In this document: positions 44,676 to 53,516 of the stretch, one piece after another
Position numbering within the stretch: position 1 is the stretch's first letter
Layout: each line of letters starts with the position of its first letter
NCBI GenBank assembly: GCA_033283385.1
Contig: JAWMQQ010000005.1
Location: forward strand, 62,001-126,000
Direction of reading: 5' to 3'
DNA from: Mangrovimicrobium sp033283385
Lineage (GTDB): Bacteria > Pseudomonadota > Gammaproteobacteria > Pseudomonadales > Halieaceae
DNA length: 64,000 bases
Made by a program: the position numbers and the translations under genes
The notes under the pieces: model-generated
Told to the model about the DNA's origin: nothing
The model's input: only the letters and a program-made list of their open reading frames with translations
Database searches by the model: none

Positions 44676-46946
44676 ATGAAACCAAGTATCGCCCGTACCC
44701 CGCTGTCCATATCCCTGGCCGTCGCCACCGCGATTACCGTGCCGTCGGTCGTAGCGCAGACCACTGAACAGAAGTTCGCGCTGGAGGAGGTGGTGGTCAC
44801 CGCCCGGCGGCGTGCCGAGAACCTGCAGGAGGTGCCGATTGCGGTTACCGCGTTGTCCGGCATGGAGCTTACGCTCAAGGGAACTTCGGATATCACCGAG
44901 CTGGCCGAGTCCGTCCCCAGCGTCACCCTGGAGCCCTCGCGGGCGACGACTTCCACCCTGACGGCTTTCATCCGCGGGGTCGGCCAGCAGGACCCGGTGG
45001 CGGGTTTCGAGCAGGGCGTGGGACTGTACCTGGACGACGTCTACCTCGCCCGGCCGCAGGGCAACGTGCTGGACATCTACGACGTAGAGCGCATCGAGGT
45101 CCTGCGCGGCCCGCAGGGCACGCTGTACGGTCGCAACACCGTGGGCGGCGCGATCAAGTACGTGACCAAACGCCTGTCGAAGGAGTTCGACGGCTCGCTC
45201 AAGGCCACCTATGGCAGCTACGACCAGATCGACCTGGTCGGTACCGTCTCCGTGCCGGTAACCGACAGCTTCCGTGTCGGCGGCGCCGCCGCGTCCTTCC
45301 AGCGCGACGGTTACGGCGACAACCTGACCACCGGCAAGGACCAGTACAACAAGGACGTATTCGCCTACCGCCTGAGCGCGGAGTGGGAGCCCACTGACAG
45401 CTTCCTGGTGCGCTTCGCCTACGACAACACCGAGGACGACTCGGACCCGGTGGCGGGGCACCGCCCATACCCCGGCGCCCTCAGCGGCGCGCCGGTGCTG
45501 AACGATGTCTACGATTCGCTGGCCGGTGCGGGGATTTCGCAGTCGACCGCGGGCATCAACCACCGCAACGAATTCGACGGCGACGGCTGGATGGTCTCCG
45601 CGGACTGGAGCGTCACCGACACCATCACCCTGCGCTCGATCACCGCGGATCGCAGCGACAAGTTCGTCACGGTCATCGACTTCGACAGCCTCGCCGACAT
45701 GGACCTGGACGCACCCGGCATCTACGACAACGACCAGTTCAGCCAGGAATTCCAGCTGCTGTACAACTCGGACCGCTTCAACCTGGTGACCGGCGTCTAC
45801 TACCTCGACGCCAGCGCCGGCACGGAATTCGACGTGGTGCTGGGCAACCTCGACCTGGGCGTGGGCGTACCGGGGCTCGCCGCCTACAGCACCGGCGTGG
45901 CGGATACCAAGTCCTGGTCGGTGTTCGCCGACCTGACCTACAACATTACCGACAAGTGGTCCGTCGCCGTCGGCGGGCGCTACACGGACGACACCCGCAA
46001 GGCCGATGTCTACCGCGCCTCCTACCTGGGCTACAACTCGCCCGCGTTCGGCAACCCGGACGCGATGCTGTTGAGCGTGACCAGCGACTACCAGGGGGAC
46101 AAGACCTTCACCGACTTCTCGCCGCGTTTCAACGTGAGCTACCTCTGGAGCGACGACCTGTCCATGTACGCCAGCTACAGCCAGGGATTCAAGGCCGGCA
46201 TGTTCGACCCGCGCGGCGCCAACTTCGTCTTCCCCGAAGTGGTCAAGGGCGTGGATCCGGAAGAGCTCGATTCCTATGAGCTGGGCCTCAAATCCACCTA
46301 CTGGGAAGGGCGGGCGCTGACCAACATCGCGGTGTTCTACAGCGAGTACAAGAACATGCAGGTACCGGGCTCGCTGGGCGTGGACACCACCGGCGACGGC
46401 GTCAACGACACTTTTGTCGGCACCCTGGAAAATGCCGGTCGCTCGGAAATCTCCGGTATCGAGATCGAGGGCAATTTCCTGCTGACCGAGAACTTCAGCA
46501 TCCAGCTCGCCGCCAGCTTCCTCAACACCGACATCAAGGAGTGGATCGTCGACGGCGTGAATGTCGCCAACGACCGCGTCATCCAGAATACGCCGGAAGA
46601 AATGGGGTACCTCGCCTTCAACTACCGCTTCGACCTGTTCGGCGGGGATACCAACCTCAATCTCGCCTGGTCCTACAAGGGCGACACCACCCAGTTCGAG
46701 GTGCCTGCGCCGGAGATCGACCAGGATGCCTACGACACGATCAACGCCAGCCTGGTGTGGACCAGCGGCAGCGGTCACTGGTTGCTGGGGCTGACCGGCA
46801 AGAACCTGACGGATGAGGAAATCCGCACCTCGGGTTATTGCTTCGGCACCACCAGCTGTCCCAGCACCCTGGGTTTTGAGAACAACACGTCGGTGTTTTA
46901 CGCGCCGCCGCGCACCGTCAGCGCCTCTGTGGAATACCAGTTCTAG
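44676..46946 (+). CDS. TonB-dependent outer-membrane receptor under TetR control
   Basis: The 756-residue receptor has a signal peptide (SLAVATAITVPSVVA), the TonB-box region ALEEVVVTARRRAENLQEVP and plug blocks FIRGVGQQDPVAGFEQGVGL and GPQGTLYGRNTVGGAIKYVT. The barrel ends RTVSASVEYQF. The VVVTARRRAENLQEVPIAV start is typical of a big group of proteobacterial receptors for plant- and lipid-derived compounds, vitamins and siderophores; none can be singled out. The operators point to co-regulation with the symporter. A double-hairpin terminator follows. Confidence 0.93.
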   Translation: MKPSIARTPLSISLAVATAITVPSVVAQTTEQKFALEEVVVTARRRAENLQEVPIAVTALSGMELTLKGTSDITELAESVPSVTLEPSRATTSTLTAFIRGVGQQDPVAGFEQGVGLYLDDVYLARPQGNVLDIYDVERIEVLRGPQGTLYGRNTVGGAIKYVTKRLSKEFDGSLKATYGSYDQIDLVGTVSVPVTDSFRVGGAAASFQRDGYGDNLTTGKDQYNKDVFAYRLSAEWEPTDSFLVRFAYDNTEDDSDPVAGHRPYPGALSGAPVLNDVYDSLAGAGISQSTAGINHRNEFDGDGWMVSADWSVTDTITLRSITADRSDKFVTVIDFDSLADMDLDAPGIYDNDQFSQEFQLLYNSDRFNLVTGVYYLDASAGTEFDVVLGNLDLGVGVPGLAAYSTGVADTKSWSVFADLTYNITDKWSVAVGGRYTDDTRKADVYRASYLGYNSPAFGNPDAMLLSVTSDYQGDKTFTDFSPRFNVSYLWSDDLSMYASYSQGFKAGMFDPRGANFVFPEVVKGVDPEELDSYELGLKSTYWEGRALTNIAVFYSEYKNMQVPGSLGVDTTGDGVNDTFVGTLENAGRSEISGIEIEGNFLLTENFSIQLAASFLNTDIKEWIVDGVNVANDRVIQNTPEEMGYLAFNYRFDLFGGDTNLNLAWSYKGDTTQFEVPAPEIDQDAYDTINASLVWTSGSGHWLLGLTGKNLTDEEIRTSGYCFGTTSCPSTLGFENNTSVFYAPPRTVSASVEYQF

Positions 46947-46957
46947 GTGGTGTAGTA

Positions 46958-47010
46958 GCGGGGCGAGAAGCCCCGCCAGTTTGCCGCGGGCCCACCCCGC
47001 GGCATTTTTT
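46958..47010 (+). terminator. Tandem hairpin terminator
   Basis: A 7-bp stem GCGGGGC/GCCCCGC (46958-46976) is followed by an 8-bp stem GCCGCGGG/CCCGCGGC (46983-47003) and ATTTTTT. It separates the receptor from the ligase gene, so full co-transcription is unlikely unless there is read-through. Confidence 0.9.
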
Positions 47011-47020
47011 CCCGAGATTC

Positions 47021-48601
47021 ATGCGAGTTGATGGTGGTGAAGCAGTGAACCGATTCGAGACAGTGGCGCCGCTGCTGCCGGAAATCCTGGCGTTGCACGG
47101 CAAGTGGCGCAAAGACAAACAGGCCGTCGCCTGCGATGGCGAGAGCTGGACCTGGGGCGAATTCTGCGTCGCCAACCACCGGCTCGCCCACGGTTTGATC
47201 GCACAGGGCGTGCGCCCCGGCGAGCGGGTGGCGGTGGTGATGTCCAATGGGCTTCCCATGGTGCAGGCGCTGTGCGGCATCATGGCGGCAGGGGCGTGTT
47301 CGGTACCGATCAACCTGTCCGTCAGCGACGAGGCGCTGGTCGGCATGCTGGCCGACGCGGGCGCCGTGGCGCTGGTGGCGACCGCGGACCAGGCCGCCAG
47401 GCTGCTCGCGCTGGGCGAGGCGCTGCCCGCCGCGCTGCAACTGCGTATCGTGGACGGTTCTGCCGAGCCCGGCTGGACCACCCTCGATGCCCTGTGTGCG
47501 GGAAGGCCCGACACACTCCCCGTGGTGGATATCGACCCGGGTTCGCCGCTCAATATCATCTACAGTTCCGGCACCACCGGCCTGCCCAAGGGAATCCTGC
47601 ACACCCACGGCAGCCGCCTGGCCTGGGCCTATGACCTCGCCGTCGCCCTGCGCTACCACGGCGCCGCGCGCACCCTGATGACCATCGGGCTGTACTCCAA
47701 TATTTCCTGGGTGAGCATGCTGTGTACGCTGCTGGCCGGGGCCACCGCGGTGATCTGCCGCAACTTCGATGTCGGGCAGACGCTGGGCATCATCGAGCGC
47801 GAGCGCATCACCCACACCGCCATGGTACCCATCCAGTACCAGCGCCTGCTCGCCGGGCTGAAGCGCGACGGCGGCAATGTCTCCAGCATGCAGGCGATGA
47901 TGAGCTGCGGCTCGCCGCTGCACGAGGGTCTCAAGCGCGAGATCTTCGCCCACTTCTCCTGCGGTGTCATCGAACTGTACGGCCTGACCGAGGGTATCAT
48001 CACCACCCTCGAGCCGGAGGAGGCCGAGGGCCGCTGGGCAAGCGTGGGTCGCCCGCTGCTGGGCACCGACCTGTGCGTGGTGGACGACGAGGACCGCGTG
48101 CTGGGGCCCAACCAGGCCGGAGAAATCGTCTCCCGGGCAAGGCTCGCCATGCCCTGTTACTGGGGGCGCGAGGACGCCACGCAAGCGGCGGAGTTTGTCG
48201 ACCCTGCTGGCCGCCAGTGGCTGCGCAGTGGAGATATCGGCTACTACGATGAATCCGGCTATTTTTATATCGTCGATCGCAAGAAGGATATGATTCTCTC
48301 CGGCGGGCAGAATATCTACCCGCAGGATATCGAGGCGGTACTGGTGGCACATGCCGCGGTGGACGACGTGGCGGTGATCGGGCTGGCCAGCCGCCGCTGG
48401 GGTGAAACGCCGGTGGCGCTGGTGGTACCCGCCGACGATTGCGGCAGCGCGGAAGCGCTGCGCGAGTGGGCCAATTCCCGCCTGGGCAAGCAGCAGCGCC
48501 TGGCCGAGGTGATTTTCGTGGACGAGCTGCCGCGCAACCCGAACGGCAAGATTCTCAAGCGCGAGTTGCGGGTGACTTTCGGAGACCGTGAATATGAGTG
48601 A
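47021..48601 (+). CDS. AMP-dependent acyl-CoA synthetase / ligase
   Basis: The 526-residue ANL-superfamily enzyme activates a carboxylic acid as acyl-AMP and then acyl-CoA. The P-loop-like IIYSSGTTGLPKGILHTHGS, the IELYGLTEGI motif, SGDIGYYDESGYFYIVDRKK and the catalytic Lys in NPNGKILKRELR are all present. The substrate class is not clear; the fatty/aromatic-acid ligases are closest in pattern. An in-frame GTG at 47045 is a possible alternative start. Its stop overlaps the start of the hydrolase gene by eight bases, so the two are coupled. Confidence 0.92.
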   Translation: MRVDGGEAVNRFETVAPLLPEILALHGKWRKDKQAVACDGESWTWGEFCVANHRLAHGLIAQGVRPGERVAVVMSNGLPMVQALCGIMAAGACSVPINLSVSDEALVGMLADAGAVALVATADQAARLLALGEALPAALQLRIVDGSAEPGWTTLDALCAGRPDTLPVVDIDPGSPLNIIYSSGTTGLPKGILHTHGSRLAWAYDLAVALRYHGAARTLMTIGLYSNISWVSMLCTLLAGATAVICRNFDVGQTLGIIERERITHTAMVPIQYQRLLAGLKRDGGNVSSMQAMMSCGSPLHEGLKREIFAHFSCGVIELYGLTEGIITTLEPEEAEGRWASVGRPLLGTDLCVVDDEDRVLGPNQAGEIVSRARLAMPCYWGREDATQAAEFVDPAGRQWLRSGDIGYYDESGYFYIVDRKKDMILSGGQNIYPQDIEAVLVAHAAVDDVAVIGLASRRWGETPVALVVPADDCGSAEALREWANSRLGKQQRLAEVIFVDELPRNPNGKILKRELRVTFGDREYE

Positions 48602-49460
48602 CTACAGCGAGTTGTGGTACCGCAGCGCAGACGGCCTGCGCCTGTTCGCCCGCGACTATCCCTGCCGCGATACGGCGCAGTCGGAGCCGCAGGTTGTGCT
48701 GTGCATGCATGGCCTCACCCGCAACTCGGCGGATTTCGCTGGCCTCGCTGCTCATCTCTCTGCGCGCTTTCGCGTGCTGGCGGTGGATGTACGCGGCCGC
48801 GGCCGCTCCGACCGCGACCCGCAGCCGTCCAACTACACGCCGCTCACCTACGCCCAGGACATGTTCACGCTGCTCGATCACCTCGGTGTGCAGCGCGCGA
48901 TTCTCTGCGGCACCTCCATGGGCGGGCTGATGTCCTTCGTCATGGCAGCCACCGCGCCTGCGCGCATAGCCGGGATGATCCTCAATGACATCGGCCCGGA
49001 GGTGGACCCCGCCGGACTGGAGCGCATCAAGGGCTATGTGGGCAAAATGGCGCCGGTCACCAGCTGGGACGAGGCCGCCGGGCAGGTGCGGGAGATGAAC
49101 GCCGCGGCTTTCCCGGACTTCGGTGACGACGACTGGATGACCTTCGCCCGGGCACTGTTCAGGGAGGTCGACGGCGTGCCGGTGCTGAACTACGACACCG
49201 CCATCGCGCAGCCGCTGGACCAGGATGAGGCGGCGGTGCCGCAGGATCTCTGGCCCCTGTTCGCGGCGATCGCGGCGATTCCCATGCTGGTGGTGCGCGG
49301 CGAGCTCTCGGATATCCTGGCGCCCGCCTGCGTCGCCACCATGCGCGATAAGAAGCCCGACCTGCAGGTGGTGGAGATTCCCCGGCGCGGTCACGCGCCG
49401 ACGCTGGATGAGCCCCAGGCCCGCGCGGCGATAGACGCGTTTCTGGGCTCGCTGGCCTGA
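48594..49460 (+). CDS. Alpha/beta-fold hydrolase
   Basis: The 288-residue hydrolase has the nucleophile elbow GTSMGGLMS (Ser), an HGLTRNSADF oxyanion loop and the C-terminal catalytic His in RRGHAPTLDEP. The Asp in AVDVRGRGRSDRD belongs to the cap-entry region. Such enzymes split esters or lactones. Coupling to the ligase suggests ester cleavage followed by activation of the released acid. The ATG is preferred to a GTG six bases upstream because GGAG then has proper spacing. No signal peptide is present, so it acts in the cytoplasm. Confidence 0.92.
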   Translation: MSDYSELWYRSADGLRLFARDYPCRDTAQSEPQVVLCMHGLTRNSADFAGLAAHLSARFRVLAVDVRGRGRSDRDPQPSNYTPLTYAQDMFTLLDHLGVQRAILCGTSMGGLMSFVMAATAPARIAGMILNDIGPEVDPAGLERIKGYVGKMAPVTSWDEAAGQVREMNAAAFPDFGDDDWMTFARALFREVDGVPVLNYDTAIAQPLDQDEAAVPQDLWPLFAAIAAIPMLVVRGELSDILAPACVATMRDKKPDLQVVEIPRRGHAPTLDEPQARAAIDAFLGSLA

Positions 49461-49463
49461 CCC

Positions 49464-49489
49464 GCGCCGCGTCGCTTGCTGCGCGGCGC
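49464..49489 (+). terminator. GC-rich hairpin after the hydrolase gene
   Basis: GCGCCGCG and CGCGGCGC form an 8-bp stem with a 10-base loop. There is no T tract, so it may be a weak terminator or a processing-stable 3' end. Confidence 0.45.
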
Positions 49490-49540
49490 CGGAAATGATC
49501 TATAGTATGCTTCGCCCACTGCCCAGCGGAGCCGCCGACC

Positions 49541-50428
49541 ATGACCCTTGCACGATATCTCCAGCCTCTCGTCCTCAGCTGCGCGCTGGTGGCGCTCGCC
49601 GCCTGCGGTGGCGGCAAAGACAGCAGCGAAGCCTCAGCCGGGGAGGGCAATGCCATGAAGACGATCGAGGGTGAGGTCTATTACCGCGAACGCATGCTGC
49701 TGCCCCCCGGCGTCGAGGTGGAGGTGCAGCTGCAGGATATCTCCCGCGCCGATGCGCCGGCCTCGGTGATGGCCAGCGTGATGTTCAAGCCCGAGTCGGG
49801 GCCGCCCTGGCCCTTCAGCATCGAGTACGACCCGGCGCAGATCGACTCGCGCGGCCGCTACGGCCTGCGCGCGACCGTGAGCCTCGCGGGCAAGCTGATG
49901 TTCACCAGCACCGAGTACATCGACCCCTTCGCCACCCAGCCGGTGAAGATCTTGGTCTACCGCGTGCCCGGCGCCGCGCGATCCGCCCCGGCGGCGGATC
50001 CCAACCAGCCGGTAGCGGCGGTTGCCGGGCAAACGCCCTCTACCGGCCAGGGTTCCGCAGCCGCGGATGGCGACGCCCAGGGCAGCGGCAACACCTGGGT
50101 GCTGCAAACCCTCAACGGCGAACCCGCCCCGGCGGGCGCGGGGGGCGTGCCGGTGGAGCTGGTCCTGGACGCCGACAAGCACAGCGTCGCGGGCTTTTCC
50201 GGCTGCAACCGCTACTCCGGCAGCTTCACTGACGAGGGCGACTCGACCCACGGCACACCGCTCAGCTTCGGCCCGCTGGCGAGCACCATGCGCGCCTGCC
50301 TGGACGGCGGCGAGTTGGAGCGCCTTTACCTTGATACGCTGGGCCGCGTCGATGCCTACCGCATGCGCGACGACAAGCTGGAGCTGCTTGCAGGCAGTGA
50401 GGTGGTCGCCACCTTCGGTATGCCCTGA
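49541..50428 (+). CDS. Lipoprotein with YbaY-like and META (HslJ) domains
   Basis: The 295-residue lipoprotein has lipobox LAAC (Cys22). The first domain (GEVYYRERMLLPPGVEVEVQ ... FSIEYDPAQI) is of the YbaY type. A Pro/Ala/Gly linker follows, then a META domain (VLQTLNGEPAP, AGFSGCNRYSGSFT, MRACLDGGELERLYLDTL). Such proteins are linked to envelope stress or antibiotic tolerance. A -10-like TATAGT lies 35 bp upstream of the ATG. It is not part of the preceding operon. Confidence 0.88.
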   Translation: MTLARYLQPLVLSCALVALAACGGGKDSSEASAGEGNAMKTIEGEVYYRERMLLPPGVEVEVQLQDISRADAPASVMASVMFKPESGPPWPFSIEYDPAQIDSRGRYGLRATVSLAGKLMFTSTEYIDPFATQPVKILVYRVPGAARSAPAADPNQPVAAVAGQTPSTGQGSAAADGDAQGSGNTWVLQTLNGEPAPAGAGGVPVELVLDADKHSVAGFSGCNRYSGSFTDEGDSTHGTPLSFGPLASTMRACLDGGELERLYLDTLGRVDAYRMRDDKLELLAGSEVVATFGMP

Positions 50429-50472
50429 GGCGGGTAACGGGCCGGGCTCTGGCGTCGCGACGGGTGCCCGGC

Positions 50473-50478
50473 CTATAA
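50473..50478 (+). promoter_or_regulatory. -10 element upstream of the small Cys/His protein gene
   Basis: A perfect TATAAT lies 29 bp before the ATG. No convincing -35 is seen, so an activator or a repressor-controlled promoter is possible. No Zur-like palindrome was found in the short spacer. Confidence 0.4.
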
Positions 50479-50506
50479 TCACCCGCTGAATTCCAGCGGT
50501 AATCCC

Positions 50507-50800
50507 ATGCGTTTTTCCTCCCGCACAGCACACCTGCGTCTGGCAAAGGCACTGGCCCTTGTCGCGCTGCTGTGCGTGGCTGCGCTGCAGGTGGAGGAGG
50601 CCAGCCACTGGCACAAGCCCGGTGAGAGCGTCACCCACTGCCTGGTGTGCAAGAGCTCCGCCGGCACCGCCCTGGTATCACTGGAATACACGGTTCACCC
50701 GGTCAGCGCAGCAACTCCCGAACGCAGCGCGCCGGCCAGTGCCGTCGCCATCCGCCGCGATACCGCCTACCAGCCCCGAGGACCCCCCGCACTCTCCTGA
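50507..50800 (+). CDS. Small exported Cys/His protein next to a ZnuD-like receptor
   Basis: The 97-residue product has a signal peptide (AKALALVALLCVAALQVEEA), then SHWHKPGESVTHCLVCKSSA with His and a CxxC pair that could hold metal. Small DUF2946-like proteins of this kind are often encoded next to metal-uptake receptors. It lies 35 bp upstream of the receptor gene, on the same strand. Confidence 0.7.
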   Translation: MRFSSRTAHLRLAKALALVALLCVAALQVEEASHWHKPGESVTHCLVCKSSAGTALVSLEYTVHPVSAATPERSAPASAVAIRRDTAYQPRGPPALS

Positions 50801-50835
50801 CGCCATCGACTTCCCGATCACGACAGGAGAGCGCC

Positions 50836-52875
50836 ATGAAACGCCTTATCCCCTTTGCCGCGCTATTCGCGGCGACACAGGCGGCTGCCGAGCAGCTGCC
50901 AATGGAACACGTGCTGGTCACCGTGCCGCTGCACAAGAAAACCGCCGAGACCGCGCTGCCGGTCACCGTCCTCTCCGGCGAGGACCTGCACCGCGCCGCC
51001 GCCAGCACTATCGGCGACACCCTCGCCAACAAGCCCGGCCTGGCCAACGCCTCCTTCGGTCCCGGGGTCGGCCAGCCGGTGATCCGCGGCCAGCAGGGCG
51101 CGCGGGTCACCGTACTGCAGAACGGCACCAGCTCCGCCGACGCCTCGGCGATCAGCGCCGATCACGCGGTGGCTGTCGAGCCGCTGCTGGCGGACAGCAT
51201 CGAAGTCCTGCGCGGCCCCGCGACCCTGCTCTACGGCGGTGGCGCCATCGGCGGGGTGATCAACGTGGTGGACAACCGCATTCCCACCGCGCTGCCGGAT
51301 GCTCCGGAAGGCGGCCTGGAATACCGCCACGACACTGCCTCGGACATGGACAATGTGGTCGGCCGCTTCGAGGGAAGCGCGGGCAACTTCGCACTGCATG
51401 TCGACGGCCTGTACCGCGACTGGTCCGACCTCGATATCCCGGGCCACGCGATACTCGGCGATAGCGACGAGGGCGAGTCCGGCACGCTGGAGAACACCGG
51501 CGGGCGCACCCGCTCGGGCACCGTCGGCGGCAGCTACCACTTCGACAGCGGCTTCCTCGGCCTGGCGGTCAACCACCTGGAAAACAGATACGGCATCCCC
51601 TCGGGCGCGCACGACCACGGTGAAGAGGGCGACCACGCCGACGCGCTGCAGGACGGTCAGGAAGCGGAAGAAGGCGGGGTGAGCATCGATCTCGAGCAGA
51701 CCCGCTACGACGCCGCCCTGCACCTGCACGACCCGCTGCCGTTCATCGAACTGCTGCGCGGCTTCGCCTCGTACACCGATTACCAGCACGCGGAAGTCGA
51801 AGCCACCGGTGACGTCGGCACCCGCTACAGCAACGACTCCTGGGAGGGGCGGCTGGAAGCCGTGCACCCGCAGGTCGGTCCGGTCCACGGCGTGGTCGGC
51901 GTGCAGCTGGTGGACGGCGAGTTCAGCGCGCTGGGCGAGGAGGCTTTCATCCCCGTCACCCGACGCCGCGATACCGGGTTGTTCCTGCTGGAGGACTACC
52001 ACCCCGGCGCCTGGACCTTCGAGTTCGGCCTGCGCCTGGACCACGACCGGCGCGATCCGAAGCCCGGCGGCGTGGAGGACCGCGATTTCACAGCCTTCAG
52101 CGCTTCGGGGTCCGCGATGTGGGAGCTGAACCCCGCCTGGCAACTCGGCGCCGCGCTGTCGCGCGCCGAGCGCGCTCCGGCCATCGAGGAACTCTACTCC
52201 AACGTCGAGGGGGCGGGCCCGGATAGCTGGATCGAGCACGCGGCGACCGGCGCCATCGAGCTGGGCAATCCGGACCTCGATACCGAGGTGTCCTCCAACC
52301 TGGATCTCTCCGTCGACTGGCAGGGCGGACCGCACTACGCCAACCTGACCCTGTTCTACAACGCGTTCAGCGACTACATCGGCCTGCTCGCCACCGGCCA
52401 GTCGGTGGGCGACACGCCGGTCTACGCCTACGACCAGCAGGATGCCACCTTCTACGGTATCGAGGTGGACAGCGAGTTCAGCCTGGCCGACCTGGCCGGC
52501 GGCGAGCTGCGCCTGGGCCTGTTCGGCGACGCCATCCGCGGCGAACTGGACGGCGGCGAGGATGTGCCGCGCCTGCCGCCCCTGCGCGTCGGTGCGAAAC
52601 TGGGCTGGACCGGCGAGGCCTGGGAGCTGTGGACGCAGGTGCTGAACGCCGCCGACCAGGACCGCCCCGGCGCCAACGAGACGCCCACCGACGGATACAC
52701 CCGCTGGGACCTCGGCGCGCAGTACACCCTGCCGGTGGGCGGCAGCGAACTGGTGGCCTTCGCGCGGATGAACAACCTCACCGACGCGGAGATCCGCCTG
52801 AGCACGTCCTTCCTGCGCGACGTGGCGCCGGAGGCGGGGCGCGGCGTGGAGGCGGGGATTCGCTTCAGTTTCTGA
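50836..52875 (+). CDS. ZnuD-like TonB-dependent receptor
   Basis: The 679-residue receptor has a signal peptide, plug blocks GQPVIRGQQGARVTVLQNGT and LRGPATLLYGGGAIGGVINV, and a barrel ending VEAGIRFSF. A loop near residues 255-280 (AHDHGEEGDHADALQDGQEA) is rich in His, Asp and Glu and probably binds metal. ZnuD, the zinc receptor of Neisseria and relatives, has such a His-rich loop. The small Cys/His protein upstream supports metal uptake. Zinc is favoured but not proven. Confidence 0.85.
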   Translation: MKRLIPFAALFAATQAAAEQLPMEHVLVTVPLHKKTAETALPVTVLSGEDLHRAAASTIGDTLANKPGLANASFGPGVGQPVIRGQQGARVTVLQNGTSSADASAISADHAVAVEPLLADSIEVLRGPATLLYGGGAIGGVINVVDNRIPTALPDAPEGGLEYRHDTASDMDNVVGRFEGSAGNFALHVDGLYRDWSDLDIPGHAILGDSDEGESGTLENTGGRTRSGTVGGSYHFDSGFLGLAVNHLENRYGIPSGAHDHGEEGDHADALQDGQEAEEGGVSIDLEQTRYDAALHLHDPLPFIELLRGFASYTDYQHAEVEATGDVGTRYSNDSWEGRLEAVHPQVGPVHGVVGVQLVDGEFSALGEEAFIPVTRRRDTGLFLLEDYHPGAWTFEFGLRLDHDRRDPKPGGVEDRDFTAFSASGSAMWELNPAWQLGAALSRAERAPAIEELYSNVEGAGPDSWIEHAATGAIELGNPDLDTEVSSNLDLSVDWQGGPHYANLTLFYNAFSDYIGLLATGQSVGDTPVYAYDQQDATFYGIEVDSEFSLADLAGGELRLGLFGDAIRGELDGGEDVPRLPPLRVGAKLGWTGEAWELWTQVLNAADQDRPGANETPTDGYTRWDLGAQYTLPVGGSELVAFARMNNLTDAEIRLSTSFLRDVAPEAGRGVEAGIRFSF

Positions 52876-52949
52876 TCGGGCCGCGGTGTAGCGCGGCGCA
52901 CGCCGAATTTTGCTAGAGTGCTGCGATGCAAACACACGGTCGCGGACCC

Positions 52950-53513
52950 ATGCAAAAACGCCTCATCGTCGGTATCAGCGGCGCCTCCGGCATCATCTAC
53001 GGGGTGCGCGCGCTGCAGCTGCTGCGCGAGTGCGGCGTGCAGACCCACCTGGTGGTGAGCAAGTCGGCGGAACTCACCCTGCACCACGAACTCGAGATGT
53101 CGCTGGACGGGTTGCGCGCGCTGGCGGACGAGGTCCACCCGATCAAGGACGTCGGCGCGAGCATCGCCAGCGGCTCCTTCGTCACCGAGGGCATGCTGGT
53201 CGCCCCCTGCTCGGTGCGCAGCATGTCGGAGATCGCCACCGGCGTGACCTCCACGCTGCTGACCCGCGCCGCGGACGTGGTGCTCAAGGAGCGCCGCCGG
53301 CTGGTGCTGATGGTGCGCGAGACCCCGCTGCACACGGGTCACCTGCGCACCATGACGCAGCTGTCCGAGATGGGCGCGGTCATCGCGCCTCCGGTGCCCG
53401 CCTTCTACACCCGCCCCGAATCCCTGGACGAGGTCGTCACCCAGAGTGTCGGCCGGGCGCTGGAACTGTTCGGGCTGGAAGTCACCGAGGTGCAGCGCTG
53501 GCAGGGACACTGA
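52950..53513 (+). CDS. ubiX: Flavin prenyltransferase UbiX
   Basis: UbiX builds prenylated FMN for the decarboxylase UbiD in ubiquinone synthesis. RLIVGISGASGIIYGVRALQ opens the protein, followed by PCSVRSMSEIATGVTSTLLT and RRLVLMVRETPLHTGHLRTM. It has 187 residues from the ATG at 52950, which fits the family; an in-frame ATG at 52926 is an alternative. UbiD is not adjacent. The next gene starts three bases after the stop. Confidence 0.95.
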   Translation: MQKRLIVGISGASGIIYGVRALQLLRECGVQTHLVVSKSAELTLHHELEMSLDGLRALADEVHPIKDVGASIASGSFVTEGMLVAPCSVRSMSEIATGVTSTLLTRAADVVLKERRRLVLMVRETPLHTGHLRTMTQLSEMGAVIAPPVPAFYTRPESLDEVVTQSVGRALELFGLEVTEVQRWQGH

Positions 53514-53516
53514 TCC

